Position numbers and translations under genes: made by a program. The notes under the pieces are model-generated. The model searched no databases. It saw only the letters and a list, made by a program, of their open reading frames with translations, and was not told the origin of the DNA. A DNA stretch of 64,000 nt from Pyrenula massariospora (lineage: Eukaryota > Ascomycota > Eurotiomycetes > Pyrenulales > Pyrenulaceae), in contig JAGFMI010000002.1 of assembly GCA_021030905.1 (NCBI GenBank), forward strand, positions 620,001 to 684,000, given 5' to 3'. Below, piece by piece: positions 12,307-23,698 of the stretch. The first letter of the stretch is position 1. Each line of letters starts with the position of its first letter.

Positions 12307-12888
12307 TACAGTATAGCGAAAACGTCAAGGAACCTGGAGAGTGGCGAAGGAGAACCGCCAAAAATTTGAATGTGAGTGAGTTAAAGCTATCATGAGCTGT
12401 ATGAGCCGATGCACTTTTGACATGCGAGGAGGGCTGCTGCTTGACTGGTCGCGGTACGTCGCGTCACCTAACGCGCTACTGCTGAATTGGGTTAAATTAT
12501 ATCTCGGAATTACCACTGCCCAACCACAAACTCCGATGATCGACTTCGTTCCCAAGGACCAGGCCAGCCAGATTGGCTAAGCAATAGAACAGGGTATCCA
12601 TCAACATTTACTCTGCGATAATGGCAGGTCTTATTTGAGGTATCTAGACGACCGATTGATTCCTGCTTAGCCGTGGTAGATCTTTGACCGGCTGTTTCTC
12701 TGAGGCATCGATAGATACCTCTTCCAGATCGTACACGATCTGGGTATCTTCCATACGTTTCACGCATTATTTCATGTCCTTGATCCCGTCACCCTCCTCA
12801 AGGGCGGGAATATACCACAGCACCGAATCTACGTCTCAAACACCTTTCCGGTACCTTCAACCACCACAATACTAGGTAGATCAGTATT
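12307..12888. other. SMC5 upstream region
   Basis: Between the SMC5 start and the dipeptidase stop, both on the minus strand. Promoter of SMC5 and 3' UTR of the dipeptidase. I found no exact ACGCGT (MCB) box; no gene seen. Confidence 0.5.
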
Positions 12889-14553
12889 TCACTCGCCATT
12901 TTGCATTGGCTCTTCAGAAACATAGTGCAGGTACGCCCCAAGTAGCTTCGTGCCTTCGATATAATTCTTTGTGTCGAGCTTTTCATTAATTGAGTGCGCG
13001 CCGTCTGTGGAGCTGCCCATAGGAAGTAAGAGGACGTTCTTTCCGGTTGCCTGCTCAAAAGTAATTGTCACAGGGATACTACATATTGTCAGTGTTGGGG
13101 CGTATAGATCAACAAGTTACGGAAGCTTACCTGCCACCTTCGCGTGTCATGTCTGGTTCAACGCCAAAGACTTGTTTTACAGCCTTGCTCGCTGCGGTGA
13201 AATTCCAGTGTTTTGGACTAGCAACCCACCATGGGCCATCATGGAGGAGGAAGACATTGAGGCTATTCTTGCTGCTCAACTTAGCGAATTCATCTTTAAC
13301 AAATTGGAACACCAGCGCGTCCACATCTTTGGCTTCCATGTTAGGTACGGTGCGAATCGAGAATTTTCCGGTGACCTTTGCAGGGATGACGGTCTTTGCA
13401 CCTGGGGCAGAAAACGCTCCCTCGATGCCGTGAACGGATAAGGACGGATATCGCCACCTGGCCATCAGAGTAGGTTCTTTTTCATTGTAAATTGTGGTTT
13501 TGCTGCCAAGAGACTCATAGAGATCGTCCATTTTATAGCTAATTCCAGTATACAGGGTTTTTTCATCATCGGTTGGAGGTGCAACAAGCTCGTTAATACC
13601 AGGAATCAAAATCTTGCCATCTGTGTCGACCAATTTCCCCAGAATCCGGACCAAGTCCGTCATCGGTTCCTGAGCTGTGCCACCAAAGACTCCGCTGTGC
13701 AAGTCTTGACCAGGTCCAGAGACGGTGATTCCATAGTAGCTGCAACCTCGAAGACCATACGTGAGACATGGCTTTTCGGTTCCTAGCCAGTAATTATCCG
13801 AAATGCAGACTACATCTGCATCTTTGAAGAACTTCTTGGCTTCGTCCTTGATGAAATCTTCTAGCCCTTCAGAGCCGTATTCTTCCATACCTTCGAAACA
13901 GCAGAGAAGGTTGACTGGAAAGTCAACACCAGCAGCCTTGTGAGCTTCAATGACATTCAGCCAGCCTAGCACAGGCCCTTTATCGTCTGTGCTGCCGCGC
14001 CCATACATGCGACCTTTTGCGTCAATTGTCAGTTCGAAAGGCTCTGTCGCCCAGCCGTCTTCCTTCTGCGCTGGCTGTACATCGTAATGCCCATAGACAA
14101 GTACTGTCCTTTTATTTTTGTCGTTCCCGTATCGAGCAATGACAACAGGTGGCAAGTCGAGGTTTTCCTTTCCTGGTTGTTTGCCTAATTGACGCAACTG
14201 AACCTCGGCTCCTAGCGACTGTAGCTCATGAGCAAGGAAATTTCCCATCTACCAAATGACTTCAGCAATGTTTCTAGAGACTACGACTTCAAGAATACGA
14301 ATACCTTGACAACATCTGGGCGACGCGCATCTTCGGCAGATATAGATGGAATTGCAACAGCTTTTCGAAGACCTAACAAAGTGATAGTTTAGTAGAGGGT
14401 CGGGTGTAGTTAGTTTTCTTTCAGAGCGCAATCCTACGTTCAATGAAATGACTTGACGAGCTATCGACTCTGCGGACACGGGCTCAGCAATTTCTCACGT
14501 TGGTCTAGTATCTGAGCTTACTGTTTGAAAAATGGCTCGAGACTTGGAGCCAT
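12889..14553 (-). CDS. DUG1: M20 metallodipeptidase, Cys-Gly dipeptidase (DUG1/CNDP type)
   Basis: Two-metal M20 peptidase; the family cleaves Cys-Gly and other dipeptides and feeds glutathione breakdown. Five exons: 14553-14522, 14469-14438, 14372-14305, 14248-13131, 13078-12889, giving 479 aa, the usual length. Metal and catalytic motifs: [49 protein letters not shown] and, in the last exon, [11 protein letters not shown]. Start chosen at [11 protein letters not shown], matching the family. The frame stays open upstream to an ATG at 14727, and the extra 58 residues look like a mitochondrial presequence (see findings). The assignment is firm; exact substrate is inferred. Confidence 0.94.
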
Positions 14554-15508
14554 CTTTGCGTCAGAAACAGCGCCGTAGAAACCTCGAATAAAGCGTAAGC
14601 TCTTAGCTGATGGGCCTAGGTATCTTGTGATTGCTAGTCTTCCTGTAGGTGATTGTAGAAGCGTTCGAGGCAGCAGGGAAGAACAGAATCTTTTGTGAAG
14701 GCGCAACAAAATTGAAGCGGGGAACATGAGGCTTTGGAGAAGAAGTCCAAGGTGTCTGACGCGGGGTTCCTACCAATTACTGATCTGGCTGCGATTGATG
14801 GCTTTACAGAGCATTTGGAAAAAATATTATATACCTTAAAGGTCATAGATTCGTGGACAGCTCCGAAAATTCATTGGCCACCCAATTCGGTTACGGCTAA
14901 CAGCCATTCTCTCATGAGGCTAGACCACACTCTGATTGAGAAATAATCTATACTCGACCTTTACAAAGGCTTCAGCCTTATGGCTCTCTAAAATCCAAAT
15001 AAATGTTGGAGATGTCGGTGGAGCCACTCTCATGGAGTAAGATCCTTTAATTTTTGACCGAGAGAATTGTTTCGATGAGAGAGTCAATTAAGCTAATATG
15101 GGATGCCACAAGCAGTCGTTTATTGAAGTCATGATTAAGTCCTAATTGCTGGCAAAATCCAAGTTTGAAGAATGATCTCACAGTATACACAGTTTTAGAG
15201 CAACCTTATTACAAGCAGCCCAAGGCCGCAGCCCTGAACGGGGATGAGACTGGAAATGAGCTATACGCTCTCAATGAAGAAACCAAGGCCGGAGACTTTT
15301 GCCCGAGACCAGACCGTGATCTTATAGTAGTCCTAGTGGATCTTTCAAAGGAGACTTTGGTGTCTATTATAATTATTCGAAAGACCTAAGGCTGGCGGGA
15401 CGTCCTCTCAGCGAGAAAGTAAGAGCCTTGCAGCAGTTCCAGGACGCCGTGTCGGTTTGCAAGGGCGTAGGAATTGAGGTCTGTTGCCGAGACTCACGGC
15501 CTTCACTT
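14554..15508. other. Dipeptidase upstream region / Mrpl20 3' region
   Basis: Holds the promoter of the dipeptidase, including the in-frame extension to 14727, and the 3' UTR of the Mrpl20 gene. Short ORFs at 14734-14946 and 15165-15389 on the plus strand resemble nothing I know. Confidence 0.5.
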
Positions 15509-16111
15509 TCAATCATATCGACCCCAGGTTTCCCTTCTGATGGCTCTATCCTCCCTTGCAATTCTTCGCTTTGCTCCCCATCTCGATTTCACGGCCGCCA
15601 AAACTTTACTCTGCTGAAGCCGCTTTTCCCGGGCCATGCCGTCAGTGGCCAGAGAGACAAAAAGTCCCGAGCATTCAAACTTCTTTGCCAGTTTAGAGGC
15701 AGTCCAAGCCACGGGATCCTCCATACGAAGCCGTCTCATCTCCTTCAAATCATCCTCCTTTAAATGATATCTCTTTGTAGAAGACTGCCTCACAATTGGT
15801 GGCTGATCTCCTGAAGTCTCTGCTGGAACGTTCTGATTAACGTGAAGCTGCTGACGAGGGTCGTCCGGAGGGAGGAAAAGTTTCGGGGTTTGACGCACAG
15901 GTGGTATGCTGGATGGTGGATTGAAGATAATATGGTCCCGAGGTTCTGAGGTGGAAGGCAGAAAATTCGGGTCGGGCTTAACGCGTAGGCGAGCTTTAGA
16001 TCTCTGATACGTTGACTGTTCCCGCCAAACCGGCTGGCATATGTGCGATTTTGTGCACGGCCTTTTTGGAAGCAGCAGAGCTATCGAGAATCTAGTGACA
16101 GATTTGTCCAT
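15509..16111 (-). CDS. MRPL20: Mitochondrial ribosomal protein Mrpl20 (mL58 family)
   Basis: Large-subunit mitoribosome protein specific to fungi. A single exon of 200 codons. The start has a basic, acid-poor mitochondrial targeting region (MDKSVTRFSIALLLPKRP). Family hallmarks: RVKPDPNFLP, DHIIFNPPSS, KLFLPPDDPR, YHLKEDDLKEMRRLRMEDP, ASKLAKKFECSGLFV, then a basic tail SRWGAKRRIAREDR. This arrangement fits the yeast Mrpl20/mL58 family. Divergent from the next gene to the right, with about 0.9 kb between. Confidence 0.88.
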   Translation of the reverse strand: MDKSVTRFSIALLLPKRPCTKSHICQPVWREQSTYQRSKARLRVKPDPNFLPSTSEPRDHIIFNPPSSIPPVRQTPKLFLPPDDPRQQLHVNQNVPAETSGDQPPIVRQSSTKRYHLKEDDLKEMRRLRMEDPVAWTASKLAKKFECSGLFVSLATDGMAREKRLQQSKVLAAVKSRWGAKRRIAREDRAIRRETWGRYD

Positions 16112-17034
16112 AACGAGATATGAGTTTGAAGTCGAAAGATGACCAGGAGAGAGGTGATTATCGAGTAGGCATTTGTGGGTTGTTGTAGTTTGTTGACTAG
16201 GAGAGGCAGTTGGGGAACATTCGATGTTGAATGTCTAATTGAAGGCGGGGCGCGTAAGGCCCAGATGTCCAAGCAATTGAAGCAGAAACTTAAGGAGTGG
16301 CTAACGGCGATGAATGTTGTAGCTGCTCATGAGGTCGCATTTCTTCCAGTAATGATCGTGGGAGGTTCACGGGGACAAAGTAAGGGCGGCGGCGTTCAGA
16401 TTTCAGCCAAGGCCGGGTATCGCAGGGTCCACACGTGATGTTAAAGTTCCCGCTCAAGCCCGAGTTGTTGCCCCCACGATCAATCTTGTTCCTGCAACTG
16501 GATGGACAAGGAATGGCTTTCATGCATTCGAGCACGACATTCGCGACTCTACCGTTCCATAGAGTGACTTGAGAGGCATGAACGCCTGAAATTGATTGCT
16601 GTTTTTAGGAGACAACATTGGTGTCAGGATTTTCCTGGCCTTTCAACCCTGTCACGGGTGACGTTCGCAAGGTCGCCATTTGCTCAGCCTCGCTGTTTCA
16701 CCCCTTTCAGAAGCTTGTCAAAGACATTCCTGGTTCAATTGACGTATTTGAATGCCTTCTTCCTTCGACGATCGCTAGACATCTAATCTTCACCTTCTCA
16801 CAAGGCTTACGAGGCAGTCTAATAACGTTCGCGCTGCAGCTTCTTGTCTCAAGACCTTACGAAAACCAACACAACACCAGACGGTCTTAGATTACGCCTT
16901 CCTTAGCCCTTGCCGTCCTCAGTAAGCCTCACTGGGAGGATTCCGAGTCTTTTCGAGTACGCCGAGTACCTTCAGCGTACCTCTGGAAGTCAACTACCTG
17001 GCGCTCCGCAACAACTCCTGAATATGCTTTGGTG
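16112..17034. other. Divergent promoter region
   Basis: Between Mrpl20 (minus) and the disordered-protein gene (plus). No ORF or RNA that I can support; it should hold both promoters and the leader of the right-hand gene. Confidence 0.5.
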
Positions 17035-18159
17035 ATGGCAGATAGCAACAGCAAAGATATCGTTCCCGATAACATGGATCCGGTTCCTCCAGCTGCAGAT
17101 GACGACGGCCTCTCCCAGACGTCGCATGAAGAGTCTGCGCCGCCACCTAGCGCGAAGGAAACTAGAGAAGGAAATGGTACGGAGAGGGCATCAAGAAGGC
17201 GATTTTGGGGTCTTGGGAAGAAAATTGCTGAGGAGAAGCCAAAATATCAGACGAAGACTCAGACCACCGCGCCAAACCCACCCCAAATTGCGCCAATGCG
17301 ACCTGTCTCACCCCTCCATTCGGTTGATGGATTACGGGCGTCTGTGTCACCCCAGAGGAACGTGCAATCACATGGTGCACCCTCTTCGCCTGGAAACAAT
17401 CCGTACTCATCGTCTCCACGACTTCATTCTCCAGCCTCGTCCCAAATATTCGAACGAAGTGTACAGGAGGATGTACTTCCGCCGCAAGCCTCTCCCCAGA
17501 TACCATCTCACATTGTGACAGAAAATCACATTCCGCCTGTCCTGGAGGCTTCATCCGCTGCAATTACAGACAACAAACTCGATCCAGATTCTGTAGAGAT
17601 CGTTACTCATGCGGCACATCAGCCTGCTGCAGTCACGGTTACTGGTGCGGGCCATCCTGAACAATCAATGACTTCCTCCTTCTTCGAGGAAAACCCCCCG
17701 ACACAGGAAACCGAAGACTCCGCTTCTAACTACGGCACTCTTGATTCTGCGGATGTGCGAAGATTAAGTTTCATCTCTTTCGCCGACGTAGTCCAAGCTG
17801 AGCACGCAGAGATTGGCGACCACATGTCTCGAAACTCTCTCCATCTGGGAAGTGCTTCAATTCCTCAGAGATCACCGTCCCCTATTCGATCGCCTGTCTC
17901 CTCCCATGGATTAGGAACTTCTCCGCCTACAAGTGTGTCGCCCTCATTCAAAGGAGTCGAATCATCGCCTAACCGCGGAGGACGAGCCCCTGGCAGCCCA
18001 TTACCTACAGGAAGCCCTCCTGCTGGAGGCGAACTGAACGTTGAAACAATGCGACAAGCTCTAAACCGAAGTGGCGATTTGAACAATTCGACACCTAGCC
18101 AACCGATGAGTGCTGTTGGAAATGATGATGGTGCTTTTGAGCGACCATTCAAATAGGCT
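17035..18159 (+). CDS. Disordered protein of unknown function, conserved-looking blocks
   Basis: Single exon, ATG at 17035 (MADSNSKD), stop TAG ending at 18156-18159 region, about 373 aa. I do not recognise a domain. Most of the protein is Ser/Pro-rich and predicted disordered by eye. Three blocks stand out: RRRFWGLGKKIAEE (about 54-67), basic and aromatic; DVRRLSFISFADVVQAEH (about 240-257), with an RRLS phosphorylation-type site; and ELNVETMRQALNRSGDL (about 332-348) near the C-terminus. Many SP sites suggest CDK/MAPK phosphorylation. No signal peptide or transmembrane segment. The length and codon continuity make it a real gene; function unknown. Confidence 0.75.
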
Positions 18160-18745
18160 TTCTGTGCCGAAAGCGCGTTTATTTCGGACATCAGACTTAG
18201 CAAAGGCGGGATTCATTTCGGAGTCAGGTGTACAGTGCGAAGCACATTACAATTGGGATGGGACCTATGGGATTGCTTCATTTGCCATGATTCAACGGCG
18301 AAATGGGACAAACAAGTTTCAAGGACGCTTGTCTCGCTTTTAGGTGTATGGCAAACTATGGATACCTCTTTTTATCGTGGGCGTTGATTCTTATTTGCAG
18401 TACAAATTGACGTATCCTTCATATCAATGCTATCTATTACATGGCTTCGTTCAAACTTCTCGAAGATAAACGTGTTCATTAACAAGCGCCTCGTACAATA
18501 GCATGTCGGCCATTGTGCTAACTACCTTGTGCTGTAGTTTCCAGCCGCATCCGGCAAGGCTAGCCAATCACCAACCAGTATGTTGGAGGCCAGATCATCA
18601 CCATCCAGTCTGCGTGTTAAAGTTCTTGAGCCACTACCTCCTCGTTGATCTCGAATTTTGGTTTTGTCATAAGCTGAATATTACGGATGAAAGTTATGCC
18701 ATCCTCTCCGCCCTTCGCTGGCCGCTTTTACACTACTATCGAACC
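18160..18745. other. Upstream region of the TPR-DnaJ gene
   Basis: Between two plus-strand genes. The frame of the DnaJ gene is open back to 18503, but this extension is Cys/His-rich, lacks a signal and precedes a good signal peptide, so I treat it as leader. Confidence 0.5.
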
Positions 18746-20335
18746 ATGAGAGTCTTCCTTCAGGCTTTTGCCATTGCTCCTGCGCTTCTCTATGCGCCGT
18801 TTGTGTACGGAGCCCCCGATATACCGAAAGACGTCCCCGTTTCGAAGCTTCTTGACTCTGCAAGAAAGTTTCTAGCGCACGGCGCTCACAATGATGCTCT
18901 CGGCTACTATGACGAGGCTATTCGAAGAGACCCTTCAAACTACCTAAGCATATTCCAGCGAGGCGCGGCATATCTGGCTGTGGGGAAAGATGCGCTGGCC
19001 ACCTCTGATTTTGATCGCGTTCTCACTCTAAAACCTGGGTTCGAGGCAGCTCTTGTTCAGCGAGCGAAAGTAAAGGCAAGAAAAGCAAATTGGGGTTCTG
19101 CAAAAGAAGACTATCTTGCCGCTGGGAAGGAAGGAAGCTCCGAAATAGCTGAGCTTGAAGAAGCTCAAGGTGCTGCCTATCTGGCGGAGGAGGCAGCAAA
19201 GAAGGCGGAATGGGAGAACTGTGTCACGCAGGCTGGTGCTGCAATCCTAGTGGCCGGCACTGCCTTACCACTCAGGCAACTTCGGGCACGATGCCGCTTC
19301 GAACGTGGCGAAATCCAAGAAGGCGTTAGCGATCTAGCGCATGTGCTACAGATCGATCCTGGCCATGTTGAACCCCATCTCCAAATATCCAGCATGCTTT
19401 TCTACAGTCTTGGTGACATTGATAGAGGGCTCTCGCAAATCACAAAGTGTCTCCATTCCGACCCGGATTCAAAGCCCTGCTCGAGGCTTCGACGGCGAGA
19501 AAAACAGATTGCCAAAGCCTTGAAAGACATTGACAAATTCATGGAAGCAAGGAAATATTCCAATGCTGGCCGAGTGTTGACAGGAACAAAAGAAGAATCA
19601 GGCTTGCTCCAGGACATCAAGGAAGATGTTGAAGAGTTGAAAGCCACGGGGAACATCCACCAGGCAGCGCCGAACAATCTCTACGCTACGATAGTCGAAA
19701 AAGCTTGCGAGGTATATCGCGCGATGAACAGACCGCAAAAGGCCGGTCCTTACTGCACAGAGGCCCTAACTCTAATACCGAATTCCCTTCATGGCCTTCT
19801 TGCCAAAGCTCAAAGCCAACTGAAAGCAGAAGACTTCGACGCCGCTATCGAAACCCTCAAATCTGCCCAAGAGCACCACGGCCAATCACAAGAGGTTCGT
19901 GAAATGCTCCACGACGCCCAAGTCCGCCTCAAACAGTCTAAAAACAAAGACTACTACAAAGTTCTTGGCGTAGACCGCGAAGCCGACGAGCGCACCATCA
20001 AGCGCGTGTACCGAAACCTGATTAAGCAACATCACCCAGATAAGGCGGTCGCAAAGGGGATGACGAAGGATGCCGCCGAGAAGAAAATGGCAGAGATCAA
20101 CGAGGCGTACGAAGTGCTCATCGATCCGGAGCTGCGAGCCCGATTCGATCGGGGCGACGATCCAAACAGCCAGGAACAAGGCAGTCCATTTCAAGGTAGT
20201 CCGTTTGGAGGCGGCGGGCAACAATTCTTCTTCCAAGGGGGCGGTTTCCCTGGTGGTGGCTTTCCCGGCGGTGGGCAGCATCAGTTCAAGTTTTCGCAGG
20301 GTGGTGGAAACCCTTTTGCCGGATTTGGCTTTTGA
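18746..20335 (+). CDS. ER co-chaperone with TPR repeats and J domain (P58IPK/DNAJC3-like)
   Basis: Single exon, 529 aa. The ATG at 18746 starts a clear signal peptide (MRVFLQAFAIAPALLYAPFV, cleaved near YGA-PD), which argues for this start over the longer open frame. TPR-type helical repeats fill residues about 30-390 (for example LGYYDEAIRRDPSNYLSIFQ and YLAVGKDALATSDFDRVL). A J domain spans about 398-468: DYYKVLGVDREADERTIKR, the HPD motif in KQHHPDKA, and INEAYEVLIDPELRARFDRG. The tail is a GGGFPGGG-type Gly/Phe region. The layout is that of DNAJC3/P58IPK, which delivers unfolded clients to BiP/Kar2 in the ER lumen. No KDEL-type tail is present. Confidence 0.92.
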   Translation: MRVFLQAFAIAPALLYAPFVYGAPDIPKDVPVSKLLDSARKFLAHGAHNDALGYYDEAIRRDPSNYLSIFQRGAAYLAVGKDALATSDFDRVLTLKPGFEAALVQRAKVKARKANWGSAKEDYLAAGKEGSSEIAELEEAQGAAYLAEEAAKKAEWENCVTQAGAAILVAGTALPLRQLRARCRFERGEIQEGVSDLAHVLQIDPGHVEPHLQISSMLFYSLGDIDRGLSQITKCLHSDPDSKPCSRLRRREKQIAKALKDIDKFMEARKYSNAGRVLTGTKEESGLLQDIKEDVEELKATGNIHQAAPNNLYATIVEKACEVYRAMNRPQKAGPYCTEALTLIPNSLHGLLAKAQSQLKAEDFDAAIETLKSAQEHHGQSQEVREMLHDAQVRLKQSKNKDYYKVLGVDREADERTIKRVYRNLIKQHHPDKAVAKGMTKDAAEKKMAEINEAYEVLIDPELRARFDRGDDPNSQEQGSPFQGSPFGGGGQQFFFQGGGFPGGGFPGGGQHQFKFSQGGGNPFAGFGF

Positions 20336-20902
20336 GGCAGAAAATGATGGTCTCTTGAAGCGCTCATTGAGACTTTCTAAGCACTCGCGCATATTACAAG
20401 TGAAGCTCGGTGTTGCGGTAGTCCAAGCGTGTGGACTAAGGAGTAGGCGTTGGGGGACGGCATGGGTAGCAATGGCATTTCTAGGCGTTCTCATGAGACA
20501 ATATTATTTTTTTCAACGTGCGCTAACTTCGATTGTATCGTAATAAAGATATCTAAAGCTAAATCCTCTTCAGAGGTATTAATCGTGCCTCTTTGGCCCC
20601 CTAGGGTCTATATGGAATGGTAGAGTAGGAGTCTCCGAGCTAAAGCTGGAGTACAAATATATCAACTCAGGAAGTGTGACGATCTGATGCAGGATAATCG
20701 ATGTCAGTGAACTTCAAGCTTTAATTAGTAAAGAAAAGCATTGTAGCCTGGGGATAGAGAGTGATACGGTTTGAGTTGCCAATGGACGCATCAGCTGTGT
20801 TGTCATCCTACTAGATCCTAACTCTCCGTGGAGCGCAACGTTTCCCTCAGTCTCTAATCTCCATCTTACATAACGCCTTATGCTCAACATGTAGTACCGC
20901 AT
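20336..20902. other. Convergent intergenic stretch
   Basis: 3' regions of the TPR-DnaJ gene and the RSC1-type gene. Nothing else seen. Confidence 0.55.
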
Positions 20903-23698
20903 TCAGTACCTTGCATCGTAATCATCCTTGAAAACGCCGCTCCCTTTCAAACCAGTAACATCCGGCCCATTCGAAACTGGGCTTCCGAGAATCTCTTCAC
21001 GCTCTCGATCTCTTTTCGCCCACAACTTCTGACTTTCCTTCAACAGCTCATTGTCATGCGCTTGGATCTCTGCCGCCTTCTCCCCGTACTGAGCCTTGTA
21101 GAGATCATTCGTCCCTCTCTCAATCTCGGACACTAGGACTCGCAGAGCTTTAGATTTTAAGGCCTCTAGTTGAGGGGCTAAATCAGCGTCATCTTCTAAT
21201 TTTACTTTCTTGTTTCTGTCGCGTTCCTCTGCTATTCGGGCTTTCTCAATGAATTTTCTCTTGCGCTCTGAGATGATGTCTTCTCGCTTTCCCTGAGCAG
21301 CTAGGTAGGTCAGTGAGTGCCCTAAAGCTTGCCCCTGTTTTACTGGTGGTAAGACGTCCAGAGGAGGAGTTGTGAAGAACAGGATACGGCCTTGCTCGTC
21401 CTGTTGAAACTGTTCGCGGATCTGAGGGGGGATGCTGGCATTCGCAGTGTCAGGAAGCACAAAAGCCTCGTGGGAGCGAGGTGCACTGATAGGATACGAC
21501 GGCTGAGTAGGCATTGCATTTCGAGAGACGGCTGGGTAATTTTGAGAAGGGGTGGATGCGGGATATTGCTGTAGTGATGTAGTTTGCTGGTGGTAACTTG
21601 ATTGAGTCGACGCTTGGGGGGTATAGCGACCTTGAGGGCTAGGAAAGGCATCTCGACGCTGGGTAGACGGAGCAGGTGAGGCTGATGGGCGACTAAACTG
21701 AGAGTGTTGTTGCGCCATTGGAGCGTTAGGTTGGGCAGATGGACTAGGTCCACTAGTGTGTGAGGAGGGTGGTGGAGGATTCGATTCGCGTGGCGTTTCG
21801 GTTGGTGGTCGAGATATGCTGGGAGCAAGTGACGACGAAGATTGGCGAGCTTGGGCAGGAGGAGGAGTGGGAGGAGGCGGAGGGGTGGGCTCTGGTGGTG
21901 GAGAGTCCTACAAAGAATGTCAGACTTAACAGACAGTGACAACAATCACATTTGGCACACTTACATTTTCATCACGCGGCCTTCGGTGGACTGCTCCGAT
22001 AATAGGAGGCGCATTAGGCGCTCCCCATTCTGGTGATGGAAGAGGATCATCCTCCTTTACATCATCTTTGAGCAAATGTTTGATAGGACTGGGTACCTTC
22101 TTGATCTTCCTCGGAACGTCAAACAAATCCATTTCATAGTCTTTGTCGCGAACCTCGTCTGGTAGGCAACTCGCCCATGTCTTAATTTTGTTGATCTTGA
22201 GTTTATCTTCGTTATACCTTGCCTCACAGACATATACTTCTTTTGATGGGTCCAATCCTCGAGGTCGACCGCGGTTATAACGGGTGAAGAACATCACAAA
22301 GCATCTATCAACAACCTCGTCGATTCGGTGATCACGGTACTGGCCAGTCTTCAGAACCTCATTGGGGAAGAAATGTTTCTCGAACCTATGAACAGTCTGC
22401 TCTGGTCGGTAATACCAGCAAGCGCTGACCCATTTCTGACCTTCTGTATCCTGCCATGTACGATAGATTTGAGCAACGATTGGCTTGGTCACATCATTAG
22501 GGTTTTGAATGTGCACCCAGTCGCCGATTCTATACAATTCGCTGTTATGTAATATTCCATCTGGAAGCGGTATTCGACCCTCGTCCATAAGGTATTCCGT
22601 ATCCGGCTTCGCCTTTTCTGCCTCGGCGACTTCACGCGCTTCTCGCTGAAGGTCAACAGCGTCCTTGAAAATCTCGCTGTCATCTTCGTTATACAACTTG
22701 GCATTGTCGAACATAAGGTCCATATCTTTCATGAAATGGTCAACAGACTGATACTTCTTTCTCTTAGCCTTCTTTTTGATCACATCAATTGCAATAGGAT
22801 CTTTGATTGCCGCATAGTACGCTAATTCGGTGGCTTTGTCAGGCAATTTCTCAAAGTTGGCAACTTTGAGATACCCTTTAGGGTTCTTGAATTTGCGGAT
22901 GCCCTTTAAAATATTTCTGATCCTGGCCTCCATCGGGGTGTCGACGCGTGGAGGGCGTCCACGTCTCTTCCGCGATTCCGCATCGTCCTTCTTTTGATCA
23001 CCTTCGTCTTTCGACCTGTTCCTTTTGGCAACGCTGGATCGTCGGCCTCTGCGCCTGCCTCTTCTGCCTTTCTCATCTTCCGAGTCATCCACTTCTTCGT
23101 CTTCATCCTCCTCCTCCTCCTCATCTTCGTCCTCTTCCTCATCCACTGGATCTGGTTCAGGTGTTGCATAAGGGATTTCACCTAAGTCAGGATAGGCAGC
23201 CTGTTCACCGCTTATCAGATCTTCCTCCACCAACTTCTGAAGTTCTGTCTCGACAACTGATCTAACCTCCAAAGCATCCTTGTACACCCCTGAATTCGGC
23301 CGATTGTAGATCTGCGCATTATGGGTGATTAGGGCGAAGTCGCGTACGATTTCGGGTACTGAGCTGTATGATCTGTGTAGGAATTTGTGTTTTATGGTAC
23401 TCAAAGCCATTGGCTCTTTTATCACGTCGTAGTATTCAGGCATGTTACGCCTGTTGACTAGACGGCGAAAAGCTGTTGAGGGATCATGCTCCTCATCCCC
23501 CTTCACTGAAATTCTATGGGCTTGTACGATTTCGACAATAGTTCTAAATGCCCTGATCTGTTCTTGCGTAACCGAACGGCCGTCTTCATCTTTTGCTTCT
23601 GTATTGCTGGCTATCGACTCTGCCGGTTCGGCGGCTTTTGGCGAGTCAGCGGCAGCACTTAAGGAGGTCCTGGTGGCTTGTTTTTCTTCGTCTTCCAT
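20903..23698 (-). CDS. RSC1: RSC1/RSC2-type chromatin remodelling subunit (two bromodomains, BAH)
   Basis: Subunit of the nuclear RSC chromatin remodeller. Two exons, 23698-21965 and 21907-20903, joined at GTAAGT..TTTGTAG, give 912 aa. Order: bromodomain 1 (about 50-155, with PEYYDVIKEPMALSTIK and ITHNAQIYNRP), an acidic D/E run, a basic AT-hook-like RKRRGRPPRVDTP (about 243), bromodomain 2 (about 255-365, with YYAAIKDPIAID and DNAKLYNEDDS), and a BAH domain (about 390-510, with YRIGDWVHIQNP, IYRTWQDTEGQKW and FVMFFTRYNRGRP). The second exon is Pro/Gln-rich, with a C-terminal coiled stretch (ERKRKFIEKARIAEERDRNK). The domain order matches yeast Rsc1/Rsc2. Only one exon border had to be inferred. 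Confidence 0.94.

Noticed and set aside
18503-18745. 81-codon in-frame extension of the TPR-DnaJ protein
   Set aside because: The internal ATG at 18746 starts a clear ER signal peptide, which the extension would bury; Cys/His-rich extension lacks protein-like features.
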